NCBI GenBank assembly: GCA_963921195.1
Contig: OY992537.1
Location: 150,071,341 to 150,135,340 of the forward strand
Direction: 5' to 3'
Length of the DNA: 64,000 bases
Source of the DNA: Pegoplata infirma
Lineage: Eukaryota; Arthropoda; Insecta; Diptera; Anthomyiidae
This document shows, one piece after another, positions 11,601 to 21,651 of this stretch (positions within the stretch are counted from its first letter, which is position 1; every line of letters begins with the position of its first letter). The position numbers and the translations under genes were made by a program. The notes beneath the pieces are model-generated. The model saw only the letters and a program-made list of their open reading frames with translations. It was not told the origin of the DNA and ran no database searches.

Positions 11601-12624
11601 ATATATAGAATAGAATAGATAGATAGATATATATAATTAGATATGGATATTAGATATTATTATTATAGATATATAAAAGAGTAGAGTGAGTGACTGACTG
11701 ACTGAATGACTGACTGGCTGACTGATTCATCATCGCCCAGGCCAAACCCCTGAAGCTAGAGACTTGAAATTTGGAATGTAGGTGCATCTCCTGGAAGACA
11801 GATCCACTAAGGCTGGATTTTTGCCTGTGTTGATTCTAACGGGGTAAAAAAGTGTACTTTTGGTACTTTTTATATTTCCTGAAAACTTGAAATTCGGACC
11901 TCCCGGAATATAGATCCACTAAGGCTGGATTTTTGCCAATGTTGATTCTAATGGGGTAAAAGGGTAAAAAACTGTACTTTTGGTACTTTTTATATTCCCA
12001 TAAATAATGGTCCTAGAAACTTGAAATTTGGAATGTAGGTTCACCTCTCGGAATATATATATCAACTAAGGCTGAATGTTTGCCAATGTTGATTCTAAGT
12101 GGGTAAAAAGGGTAAAAAACTGTACTTTTGGTACCTTTTATATTTCCTTTAATAATGTTCCTAGAAACTTTAAATTTGGAATGTAGGTTCACCTCCCGGA
12201 ATACAGAAATACTAAGGCTGGATTTTTGCCAATGTTGATTCTTAGGGCGTAAAACGGGTAAAAAAGTGTACTTTTGGTACTTTTTTTTATTTACTGAAAT
12301 AATGGTCATACAAACTTGAAATTTGAAATGTAGGGGTAAAAAGATTAAAAAAAAGTACCTTTGGTACCTTTTATATTTCCTTAAATAATGGTTCTAGGAA
12401 CTTGAAATTTGGAATGTAGGTTCAACTCCCGGAAAATAGATTCACTAAGGCTGGGTTTTTGCCAATGTTGATTCTAAGGGGGTAAAACGGGTAAAAAAGT
12501 GTACTTTTGGTAAAAGGGATAAAATGTATACTTTTAGTACTTTGTTTTTATTTCTTAAAATAATGACTATATAAACTTGAAATTTGGAATGTTGGACCTT
12601 CGGTGAAAAAACATTCTGGAAAAA

Positions 12625-13285
12625 GTACTTTTATAAAAAGTACCTTGTATAAAAAGTACCTTTTATAAAAAGTACCTTTTATAAAAAGTACCTTTTATAA
12701 AAAGTACCTTTTATAAAAAGTACCTTTTATAAAAAGTACCTTTTATAAAAAGTACCTTTTATAAAAAGGACCTTTTATAAAAAGTACCTTTTATAAAAAG
12801 TACCCTTTATAAAAAGTACCTTTTATAAAAAGTACCTTTTATAAAAAGTACCTTTTATAAAAAGTACCTTTTATAAAAAGTACCTTTTATAAAAAGTACC
12901 TTTTATAAAAAGTACCTTTTATAAAAAGTACCTTTTATAAAAAGTACCTTTTATAAAAAGTACCTTTTATAAAAACTACCTTTTATAAAAAGTACATTTT
13001 ATAAAAGGTACCTATTATAAAAAGTACCTTTTATAAAAAGTACCTTTTATAAAAAGTACCTTTTATAAAAAGTACCTTTTATAAAAAGTACCTTGTATAA
13101 AAAGTACCTTTTATAAAAAGTACCTTTTATAAAAAGTACCTTTTATAAAAATTAACTTTAAAAAAGTACCTTTTATAAAAAGTAGCTTATATAAAAAGTA
13201 CCTTTTATAAAAAGTACCTTTAATAAAAATTAACTTTAAAAAAGTACCTTTTATTAAAAGTACATTTAATAAAAAGTACCTTATA
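12625..13285 (+). repeat. 16-bp minisatellite (AAAAAGTACCTTTTAT)n
   Basis: About 40 copies of AAAAAGTACCTTTTAT, most of them perfect, with occasional variants (AAAAATTAACTTT near 13148 and 13229). The unit comes from the AAAAAGTACTTTT word already present in the surrounding array. The ORF that crosses its end (13111-13380) is a by-product. Confidence 0.95.
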
Positions 13286-13760
13286 GGTGTAGGGTGAGAT
13301 AGGGGTGTGACTAACTGATTTATCTTCGCCCAGCTTAAACCGCTAAAGCTAGGGACTTTAAATTTGGAATGTAGGTTCATCTCCCGGAAAATAGATTCAC
13401 AAAGGCTGGATTTTTGCCAATATTGATTCTAAGGGGGCAAAATGGGTAAAAACTTTACTTTCGGTACCTTTAATATTTCCTGAAGTAAAGGTTCTAGAAA
13501 TTTTAAATTTGTAAGGTAGGTTTACCTCCCGAAAAATAGATCCACTACAGCTGAGTTTTTGCCAGTGTTGGTTCCACGGGTGTAAAATAGGGTAAAAAAT
13601 GTAGTTTGGGTACTTTTTTTTTTATTTCATAAGATATGGTCCTACAAGAATGAAATTTGGAATATAGAATAACCTCCCTGAAAAAAGATCTACTATGGCT
13701 GTGTTTTCACCAATGTTGATTCCAGGAAGGTAAAATGGGTAAAAAATTGTACTTTTGGTA

Positions 13761-14412
13761 CACAGAAAAAAACGAATTGTTATATTGACCCCCATATTTG
13801 TAAATACAATTAACCTTTTCACTGAAAGTGCTCCTATACTGAAATTTGTGATATCAACTAACGTTTGTAAATAATGATTGTTGAAAAAAAATTTCAAAAA
13901 TTGAATAGCGAGTTTGTAATAGTTCTCTAAAACTATTACATATTTGTATTGACAAACATACAAAATCTTACATTTTTTTCAACAAAGAAATTCAACAAAC
14001 ACAAACAAAATTAGTTGATCTGACAAACGTAAATTTTTTTTTTTCAACAAAGAAATTCAACAAACACAAAAACAGTTTTCATTAACAAGACAAACCGACA
14101 TTTAAAATCCTACTGATGATGACACTAACTGAGGTGTTTGAAACCGGTATAGGAAATACCAGAAATGTCTATAATTTTTAGAAATTCAATTTTTCTTCTG
14201 CATTTTTTCAACTTGAACCCATATAACAAAAACTATTTGATGACATGATAAAATAATTTTGAAATAAAATTACTTGACTGACAATGAGTTTGTTAAAAAC
14301 AAAATTGAAGTTTTGTATGCGTCCGTTTTTATTAAATGTTTGGTTGATATCATATTTGGTTGATTTACAATTGCTGTTTGTTGATTTAAATTTGACAATT
14401 TTATTTTTTGTG
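13761..14412. mobile_element. TA-target MITE, TIR CACAGAAAAA
   Basis: TA|CACAGAAAAAAACG at 13759 and ...TTTTTTGTG|TA at 14414 give inverted ends and a TA duplication inside the tandem array. The core has repeated CAACAAAGAAATTCAACAAACAC words. The same termini bound 39251-40802. A TA duplication suggests a Tc1/mariner-type mobiliser, but it is too short to prove. Confidence 0.55.
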
Positions 14413-15365
14413 TACTTTTTATATTTCCTGAAATGTTGTCCTTCGGTAAAAAAAAAAAAAAAGTAATTTTTAAAATCAAAAGTACTTTTTGGAAATTTCG
14501 CTTACCTTTGGTACTTTTTAAATATTCTGAAAAACTTGAAATTTGTTATGTAGAATCCTTTGGTAAAAAATATTTTGGAAAAAGTGCTTTTTGTAAAATT
14601 CCGTTTCTATGGGGGGTAACAGGGAAGCATGGTCATAAAGGCTCGGGTTTTACCTATGTTGATTCTAAGTGCGTAAAAAGGGTATAAATCTGTACTTACA
14701 ATTAGTACATTTTATATTTCCTAAAATTATGATCCTAGAAACTTAAAATTTGGAATGTAGGTTCACCTGCAGGTAAATAAATCCACTAAGGCTGGGTAAG
14801 GGGTAAAAACTGTACTTTTGGTACTGTGCTTTTTGTAAATTCCAATTCAATGGAGACAATATGGTGAAAATAGTGTACTCTGGTACTTTATTATTTTTCT
14901 GGAATAATGGTCCTAGAAAATTAAAATTAGGAATGTAGAATCCTTCGGTGAAAACAACATTCTGGAAAAAGGACATTTTGGAAATTTTGTTTCTAAGGGG
15001 GGTTTAAAAAGTGTCCTCTTAGAAATTTGTATATTTTCCCAAATAATGGTCCCAGAAGTTTAAAATTTGGGATGTAGGATCGTTTGGAGAAAACATTCTG
15101 GAAAAGGACTTTTTGGAAATTCCGATTCTAAGGGGTAAAAAAATAAATGTAGAATCCTTCAGCAGAAAAAACATATTGGAAATTCTGATTCTAAAGGGTA
15201 AAATATTGTTCTTAAGTACTTTTTGCTTTTCTATAAAATAATGGTTTCAAAAACTTGAAATTGGGAACGCCTTGGTGATAAAAAGACAACATTACGGAAA
15301 AGTACTTTTTAGAAAACCGTTTATAAGGGTTGTAAAAAGTGTTCGTTTGGTGCTTTTTATATTTG

Positions 15366-16076
15366 AAACATACATGGGAATTTTTAATTGGCATTGAATT
15401 TTCATTGGCATTAGTTGGAACTAATGCCAAAAAAAGCATTAGCATTTATTGCCAATGAAATTTTTTGGCATTGGCATTGTTTGTACTAATGCCAATGAAA
15501 CGGCACAAATGCCTAAAAAAACTATTTACAATTGATAAAAAAACATTTTTTTTCAATAAATATATATTTTTTTTAAAAACTTAAAATGGCGATATCTCGA
15601 AAACTAAGCCAAATAGAGCAAAATGGAGGGCATTTTTGGTTCTTAGAATCTACATACTTTCGCGGGTCCTCTTCACATGTGTGGACCCAAATGGGTCCTA
15701 ACTTTGAATCCAAAAAATTTGGGATTCCGGAAGATTTTAAAATGCTTATATCTCGGTAAATATTGGTGACACAACAAAAAGTCCAAAAGCATTTTTGTAG
15801 CTCTTGGTTTCTAGAACTCGTCTGACAATACTAGAAAACCCTCAGAGCAATAGTTTTTTAGTTATTCAGTTTCTAAAATTCTCAAGACCCTATTGGGCCC
15901 CTAAATTGCAGCACCTGGAAAAATAAGCAAAATAATGCTAAATTCACATTTTTAAGTTTTCGGGAGTGCCAATTTTTTAGATTCACAATTTTTTAGATTC
16001 ACATTGGCATTAGTTTCAATATAATGCAAATGAAATCGTCAATTAATTAGTCCATTTATTTAAATAGTCCCATGTA
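15366..16076. mobile_element. Insertion with CATGGGA inverted ends and GGCATTAG-rich flanks
   Basis: ACATACATGGGA near 15366-15377 is mirrored by TCCCATGTATGATT near 16068-16081, with TA next to the repeat on each side. Inside, runs of TTGGCATTAG/ACTAATGCCAATG surround a block related to 480-720 in inverse. Boundaries are approximate. Confidence 0.45.
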
Positions 16077-17008
16077 TGATTTGAAATGAAGGTTTCTTCG
16101 GTGAAGAAAAAGTTTTGGAAAAAGTACTTTTTTAAAATTTCGTTAATACGGGATCAAAAAGGGGTAAAATAATGCATAGGACCATTTAAAAAAAAAAATC
16201 TTAAAAAGTACTTTTTAGAAATTTGTATTCTAAGGGAAAGAAAGGTTAAGAAAGTTTATTTTGGTTCTTTTTATATTTTTTGGGTAAAAAAAACAATTGG
16301 TAAAAGAAGGGTAAAATATCTCAATTTATATCAATTGAGATAAAGACTAAATTTCAGAAATGTTGACTCAAATCCAAATCCATTTATTATCCGATATTCA
16401 ATGCAACCGGTAACAAAGTACCGGGCGGGTAAGCTAGTTGTTCAAATCATGTATGAGCATTAGAGTGGTCCTCATTTTAAAAATTTTGAATTTTTGTTGC
16501 TGGATTTGTTAAACGACCTAATGTAAGTACCTGGTAAAATTTTGAGCCAAATCGGTTAACTCTATGACCACGCTAAAATCGGTCAAAATTACGGATTTTG
16601 GGCAAAAAGTCACTAAATTAAAAAAAAAAATAAATTAAAAATTTTATGAATATTTTTAAGACAAAATATTTTTTGTTTAACATGTGCTCAAATGTACTCA
16701 GATAAAAAGTATAAAGATTTTGTAATAATTTTTGAATTTGGCACAATCTTCAAATCTCCAAAAAAAAAAATTTTTAATTTCTCAAACAAAATTGCAGTAA
16801 AATTAAATATTTTTTATCCATTTTGTAATGAATTAGTTGAAGATTAAAAATTAAAAAAAATTATATCCTATTTTTAAATTATCATGTAGACCGATTTGAA
16901 AACAGCGGATTTCAACGAAATATATTTTTGGTGAAAAATTTAATGTATTAATTTTTTAAAAATTCATTTTGCCATATTAACTAAAACTTAATTTTGTATT
17001 ACTTAGAT

Positions 17009-17399
17009 AATTTCAATCAATTTCAAAAATGGAACTCGAAATCTTTGATCAAGTGGTCTGCCACACGCTAGTTGCCTGGGGCAGTTGTAATAACTTGGCT
17101 GATTTTTAACCGATTTTAGTTTTTATTGCCTTATTACAAAGGTAATGTACTCCACATCACAATTCTGTAACCATTTGAATTCAAAGTTAACTTAAAATGT
17201 CGAAAAAATTGAGAAAATGAGTAAAAACTCATTTCTTCCCCTTGTAATTCGTTTTTCAAACTTCAGGTCGTTTCCGCGTCCACTTAAAGTTATCGGATTA
17301 ACTCCAAATTTTTTATTATTCAGTTTTTAGTACAAAGGAACAAAATTCTGCCCAGTGCAACACAAAAATCCGAAATAAAAAAATAAGAACACCCTTAAT
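17009..17399 (-). mobile_element. Fragment of the TAAGGGTGTTCTTA palindromic element
   Basis: It runs from TTTCAATCAATTTCAAAAAT to the terminus AAGAACACCCTTA. It is nearly identical to 23340-23730 (the right arm of the complete copy): CACACGCTAGTTGCCTGGGG, GTACTCCACATCACAATTCT, GGTCGTTTCCGCGTCCACTT. Only one arm is present. Confidence 0.75.
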
Positions 17400-17924
17400 A
17401 TACACCTTAACTATTTATTAAACATGTAAAAAAAAATAAAATTGTGGCATGTATTTTGATATAAAAAGTTTAAAGTTTACAAAAATCTATAAAAAACTTT
17501 TATTTTAAAGACATCACTGTGTTTCATTTTATTGGCATAAATATTGAAATAAAGATACTTAGGCAAAAAATGCTGAAATTTTCAATTTTTGACCATGCCT
17601 ACAAAGCCCACTTTTTGAAAAAACTGAAATTTTATTTGTGTTATTTAATAGTGACCTAAGAGCGAATACTCAGCAATTGATTTCATATTGACATGACATC
17701 ACTTTTTTTGCTGAACATTTGGTGTGGAATGCCTCATATGTATAATATACATTGTATATACTATTGTAGATGCATTTTCAGTATTTCTGGTAAGTTAAGA
17801 AAAATGTTTACCACTTTCTTTTGACAATATTTGATGGTGTATAGGGTTCCTAATAGTTTCTATAATATTTGTATCATAAAAACTACACTTACAATTTCCT
17901 TAATAAAATTAGAAAGTTTTTGAA

Positions 17925-18835
17925 ATACAATTTGTATTTTCTTAAATATAAATGGAAAATTTTGAAATATAATTGTAAATTTTTGAAATACAAATGGAAT
18001 TTTCTGAAAAGCATTTGGAAAATTTTGAAATACAAATAGAAATTTTTGAAATACAAATGGAAATTTTTGAAATACAAATGGAATTTTCTGAAAAGCATTT
18101 GGAAAATTTTGAAATACAAATGGAAATTTTTAAAATATAATTGGAAATTTCTTAAATACAAATGGAATTTTTTGAAATATAAATGGAATTTTCTGAAAAG
18201 CATTTAGAAAATTTTGAAATACAAATGGAAATTTTTGAAATACAAATGGAATTTTCTGAAAAGCATTTATAAAATTTTGAAATACAAATGGAGATTTCTG
18301 AAATACAATTGGAAATTTCTGAATTATAAATGGAAATTTCTGAAATATATATGGAAAATTTTGAAATATAAATGGAAATTTCTGAAATATAAATGGAGAG
18401 TTTTGAAATATAAATGGAAATTTCTGAAATATAAATGGAAATTTTTGAAATATAATTGGAATTTTTTGAATTATAAATGAAAATTTATGAATTATAATTG
18501 GAAATTTTTGAATTATATTTAGAAATTTTTGAATTATAATTCGAAATTTTTGAAAGATAAATGGAAATTTCTGAAATATAATTCGAAATTTTTGAAACAT
18601 AATTGGAAATTTTTGAAATACAATTGGAGTTTTTAAAAAATAATATGAAATTTTGGAAATATAATTTGTATTTTCTGAATTAATTTTTGAAATATAAATG
18701 GAAGTTTCTGAAATATAATTCGAAATTTTTGAAACATAATTGGAAATTTTTGAAATATAATTGGAGTTTTTGAAATATAATTGGAAATTTTTGAAATATA
18801 ATTTGTATTTTCTGAATTAAAATTGGGAATGGTGT
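17925..18835. repeat. 21-bp degenerate minisatellite (TTTTGAAATAYAAATGGAAAT)
   Basis: About 40 units of roughly 21 bp, a TTT(T/C)TGAAATAYAAATGGAAA pattern. Because 21 is a multiple of three, long frames stay open on both strands (minus 17889-18203 and 18130-18600, plus 18214-18480) with a seven-residue F-Q-K-F-P-F-I or K-Y-K-W-K-F-L pattern. No start context, host homology or codon signal, so not called as genes. Related words recur at 33250-33760. Confidence 0.9.
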
Positions 18836-19572
18836 AGAATATGTCAATATAGCTATAAAATGTTATATATCTAGGATGTTGTTAACTCATGTTTACCGGT
18901 AGTCAAAGTATGGCATTTTTAAACCTATGCCGAATAAAAAAAAACAAAAAATAAAATTTTTATTGAAAAAATATTGTTCAATTAAAATAGAAATGTATTT
19001 TAATTGATACAGGATTAAATTTTTAATTTTTTTTTTCAAAATTAACGCTTGAATGATCAAAAATTAAAAAAAAAAATAATAAATAAGATTTATATTTTTT
19101 TTAAATTTTGGGCATTCGAAAAAAAAATTAAAAATGTCACAGATACAAAAAATATTTTTTTTATGAATATATATCATTTAAAGCAACATAGCAACTAAAA
19201 CCGTTGCTTGTCAAAACTAAAAAAAAAATATTTTTTATAAATTGTTTACCGTAGGACCCCTGCGGCTCTAATTTTTTTTTTTCGAAAAAAATTTTTAGCG
19301 CTGAAAGCCTTATCCCACCAAAACCAAATTTTTTGTCGTGAATAAGCTAACCAAGTTATATAATAATTAATAACAAAAAAATCAAAAAATTTTTTTTTTT
19401 GGTTTGTATGGAAAAATGATTTTTAAGGCTCCGCACTTTAAGGCCCCGTCGCGTAGGGAAGGCGTGGTCGTAGGGGCGTAAAATTTTTCCTCAGTTATTT
19501 TTAAGTCAAAAGGAAAAAAATGAGCGGGTGCCGTCTCAACATTTCCAAAATAAGGGACACTCTAATGAACAT

Positions 19573-20271
19573 ACATGGTCATTTTCACCCGGGCTGCTCA
19601 AAATATAATAAAACAATTTTTATTTATTAATAAAAATGAGAATTTGAACAAAACTTGTAGTTTTAACTTCGTTTAAACTTAAAACAAATATAATTGACAT
19701 ATCAAAAACTCGCCTTTAGTATTTTAACATTTTTTTTAACATTAAATGTACAAAAAAAATAATTAAATTTGGGTTTGTTTTAAAAATGTCAGCTGCTAAA
19801 ACATAGGGATAAATGTAGGGATTTTTTTTTTTGGAAAATGTAGGGAGAAAATGGATTTTTGTAATATGTGTAGGTTTTTTTCTTTTAAAAAAATGGCTAC
19901 ACTGCATACAACAAAATTAAGAAATCAAACGAAATACATAAAAAAATAAGATTTTTGAAACCGGAATAAATTTAAACCGCCGTAAGTTTTGAGTACCTTG
20001 CGGGATTTTAATTACGCCACCGATTTTTTTATGCTTTAAAAGCTCCTTTTATTAATGTGCCTTCAAAATTTAATGTGCCCAAAATTTAATTCTTAGGATA
20101 CATTCACACTACATGGTAAGTTGAGATAATTTTGTGTTTTTTCTTTATGCTAGTAAAGTTTGAGATGATTTTGTAAATCACTATGTGATTTTGTAGATTA
20201 AAAAGTCACATAGTGATTTTAAAGTCACGCAAGTCTGTTACAGTATTATACGGAACTTCTCACGTGCTTAC
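19573..20271. other. Intergenic/intronic AT-rich sequence
   Basis: It begins with the inverse end of the CCCGGGTGAAAATGACC family (to about 19600). After that I see only AT-rich sequence and a short inverted AAAAAGTCACATAGTGATTTT pair near 20180-20230. On the minus strand it follows the mib2 exon donor, so it is intron there. Confidence 0.5.
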
Positions 20272-20467
20272 CGAATGTCTCCCTTTTCTGTAATTCTGTG
20301 TACTGTCCCTAATTTAGATAGATGTTCTACCATTCGTGGATTCCAACCACCATGGCCCTGCTGAAGTTTCATTAGAGCATCAACATCCAAACAAACTTTG
20401 ACACGGTCGCCAACAGAAAACATTGGTCTTAAAGCGGGTATCACCGGTTGTTGTTCTTCTAATTGTC
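20272..20467 (-). CDS. mib2: mind bomb 2 internal exon, first REP (mib repeat) region (partial gene)
   Basis: Minus-strand exon of 196 nt, too interrupted to appear as a long ORF. After the shared glycine it reads QLEEQQPVIPALRPMFSVGD, then RVKVCLDVDALMKLQQGHGG, then WNPRMVEHLSKLGTVHRITE, ending KGDIR. The pattern hydrophobic-GD-V, GHGGWNPRM and GTVHRIT(E/D)KGD(I/V)R is the Mib2 repeat that follows the second MIB/HERC2 domain. The acceptor is ATTTTTAG just above 20467 and the donor is CG|GTAAGC at 20272/20271. The exon ends two nucleotides into an arginine codon, so the next coding exon must supply one nucleotide. The terminal exon at 42654 starts at a codon boundary, so at least one intervening exon is missing. 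By comparison with vertebrate MIB2 that piece should be roughly 60 residues (rest of REP1 and the linker to REP2). Confidence 0.88.
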
Positions 20468-20525
20468 CTAAAAATTATGTACAAAAAAATAGTTTATTTA
20501 TAAAAAAAAAAAAAACTGATGTTAC

Positions 20526-20711
20526 CTAAAACCGGCATATGATCTTTGTAATAATATCCTCCAGAAGTGGGAACAACGTATTTTAAATCAACGTTTCCCT
20601 TGTGCCCCAATCGATAAACGTTAGTAGATCCAGTAGTCCATGAAACATTTGCTACACTTCTACAAGATTCGTTGTCCCAGCCACGAATTTCCATAACACG
20701 TCCAGTTTTTC
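20526..20711 (-). CDS. mib2: mind bomb 2 internal exon, second MIB/HERC2 domain (partial gene)
   Basis: Read on the minus strand, this 186-nt exon encodes about 62 residues running from GKTGRVMEIRGWDNES to GGYYYKDHMPVLG. That is the body of a MIB/HERC2 domain, the fold with which Mind bomb ligases bind substrates such as Notch ligands. The GWDNES...RSVANV and NVYRLGHKGNVDLK stretches fit Mib2 better than Mib1. The acceptor is TTTATTTAG just above 20711 and the donor is GTAACA from 20525. Both edges split a glycine codon (two nucleotides in, one out), and the next exon starts with the matching two nucleotides after a 58-bp intron typical of flies. The open frame continues upstream to 20991, but that part is intronic, low-complexity and not Mib-like. 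The exon with the ZZ finger and first MIB domain should lie further up this strand; I did not find it. The terminal mib2 exon is on the opposite strand. Confidence 0.88.
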
Positions 20712-21240
20712 CTAAATAAACAAAATATTTGTCATTGTTATTAAGATCAGGCACGGATTCACGGGCGGAAAAAATTAAATCCCACCCAGACCGAATTCGA
20801 AAGAAAAAAAGAGAAAAAGAAAGGAAAGAAAGAAAAGAAGAGGAAAGGAGAGGAGAGGGGAAAAAGGAAAGGTAACAAGTCGCTACCTCAAAATACGAAT
20901 GTCGTATGTCATTTTTTTTCGGTTTTGAGATTATGATATATTTATAATAAATTTCACACGCTCTTTCTAAAAGTGTTATTAGTTTCTTCATAAACCTTAC
21001 AGTTTCTGAAATATTCAGAATGCATTTTGTCGTATGTCACAAAATTTTATGGTTTTGAGTATGAATTTTGTCGTATGTGCACTAATAATGGACATACGAA
21101 ATTTTTTGTATGCAAAGTTATTTTTTTCAATTGAAAATACAATTGCTGTATGTCATATATTTTTATACTAACAAGGAAAGTACTCCAACATTTATGAATC
21201 GATTCGAAACATAAAATCCGGGTTGGCAACCGAAACGAAT
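20712..21240 (-). other. mib2 intron upstream of the MIB/HERC2 exon, with a purine tract
   Basis: Intronic on the minus strand. At about 20808-20875 the plus strand is almost pure purine (GAAAG, GGAAAG, GAGGAGAGGGG), giving a CT-rich tract in the sense strand well upstream of the acceptor at 20712. The rest is AT-rich with CGTATGTC/GACATACG-type short repeats and no coding signal. Confidence 0.5.
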
Positions 21241-21651
21241 AACGGTATTGGTAACGGTGTTGGTATTATATCTGTTCCTTCAAACTCCTACAAGGAGCAT
21301 AGGGCCAAAACAAGTTCCTTCCAATAATCTCGATCTACTGCACGATGTTTGATTTCATTCCAATTCAAGTTCAATTTGGACGTCTCGATCGTTACTTGAC
21401 GTTTCCAGGTATGCGATGGTCAAACTGTACTGGGTTCACAGAAAAAAAAAATCATTCCTGGAATAAATTTTTTCATAAACTGTATGAATTGAACATGACT
21501 TTTTTTCCCAAACCATGTTCATACGGTGTATGAATTTTTTTTTATAAATATTATGGACAAATTCATGGGGATTTTTATTAATTTTTTTTATCAAATTTTG
21601 TACACGAAATCAAGTCTATCTATCTATATATATAAAAATGGATGTGTGTAA

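Larger units (their letters stand above)
11760..15360 (+). repeat. Degenerate tandem array in right Helitron-like element
   Basis: Units of about 125-150 bp: GAAACTTGAAATTTGGAATG, TAGGTTCACCTCCCGGAA, TAGATCCACTAAGGCTGG, TTTTTGCCAATGTTGATTCT, AAGGGGGTAAAAAGGGTAAA, AACTGTACTTTTGGTACTTT. Later units (14500-15360) degrade towards AAAAAGTACTTTTTGGAAATT. It is interrupted by the 16-bp minisatellite and a TA-flanked insertion. Non-coding. Confidence 0.85.
11601..16437 (+). mobile_element. Right Helitron-like element, 3' end ...CCGGGCGGGTAAGCTAG|T
   Basis: It starts in ATAGATAG/ATATAT sequence (about 11601-11675) and has a (GACT)n-type leader and the CATCGCCCAGGCCAAACC word. Degenerate tandem units fill most of its length. 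It ends ACCGGGCGGGTAAGCTAG at 16437, followed by T: a CTAG terminus after a GC-rich stretch and insertion before T, as in Helitrons. It carries secondary insertions (13761-14412 and about 15366-16076) and a 16-bp minisatellite. No Rep/helicase coding sequence, so non-autonomous at best. Confidence 0.55.
16461..19564. mobile_element. hAT-like element, TIR TAGAGTGtcC, 8-bp TSD ATGA(G/A)CAT
   Basis: TAGAGTGGTCCTCATTTTAA at 16461 is mirrored by ATAAGGGACACTCTA ending at 19564. Flanks are ATGAGCAT (16453-16460) and ATGAACAT (19565-19572), seven of eight identical. The interior holds a partial TAAGGGTGTTC element (17009-17399), a 21-bp minisatellite and A/T-rich blocks shared with 46183-47249. The host sequence is the CCCGGGTGAAAATGACC foldback family (inverse end at about 19565-19600). 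No transposase seen. Confidence 0.65.

Noticed and set aside
11601..11700. ATATAT flanks as proof of a TSD for the 9689-11600 palindrome
   Set aside because: The flank is self-complementary simple sequence, so identity on both sides is expected by chance.
12625..13285. CRISPR-like array
   Set aside because: The 16-bp units are contiguous without spacers in a eukaryotic genome.
17889..18600. 104- and 156-codon FQKFPFI-repeat proteins
   Set aside because: They follow from a 21-bp minisatellite open on both strands; no start context or family resemblance.
20712..20991. N-terminal extension of the mib2 MIB exon frame to an ATG at 20991
   Set aside because: Low-complexity purine-tract translation; a good acceptor sits exactly where Mib2 similarity begins.
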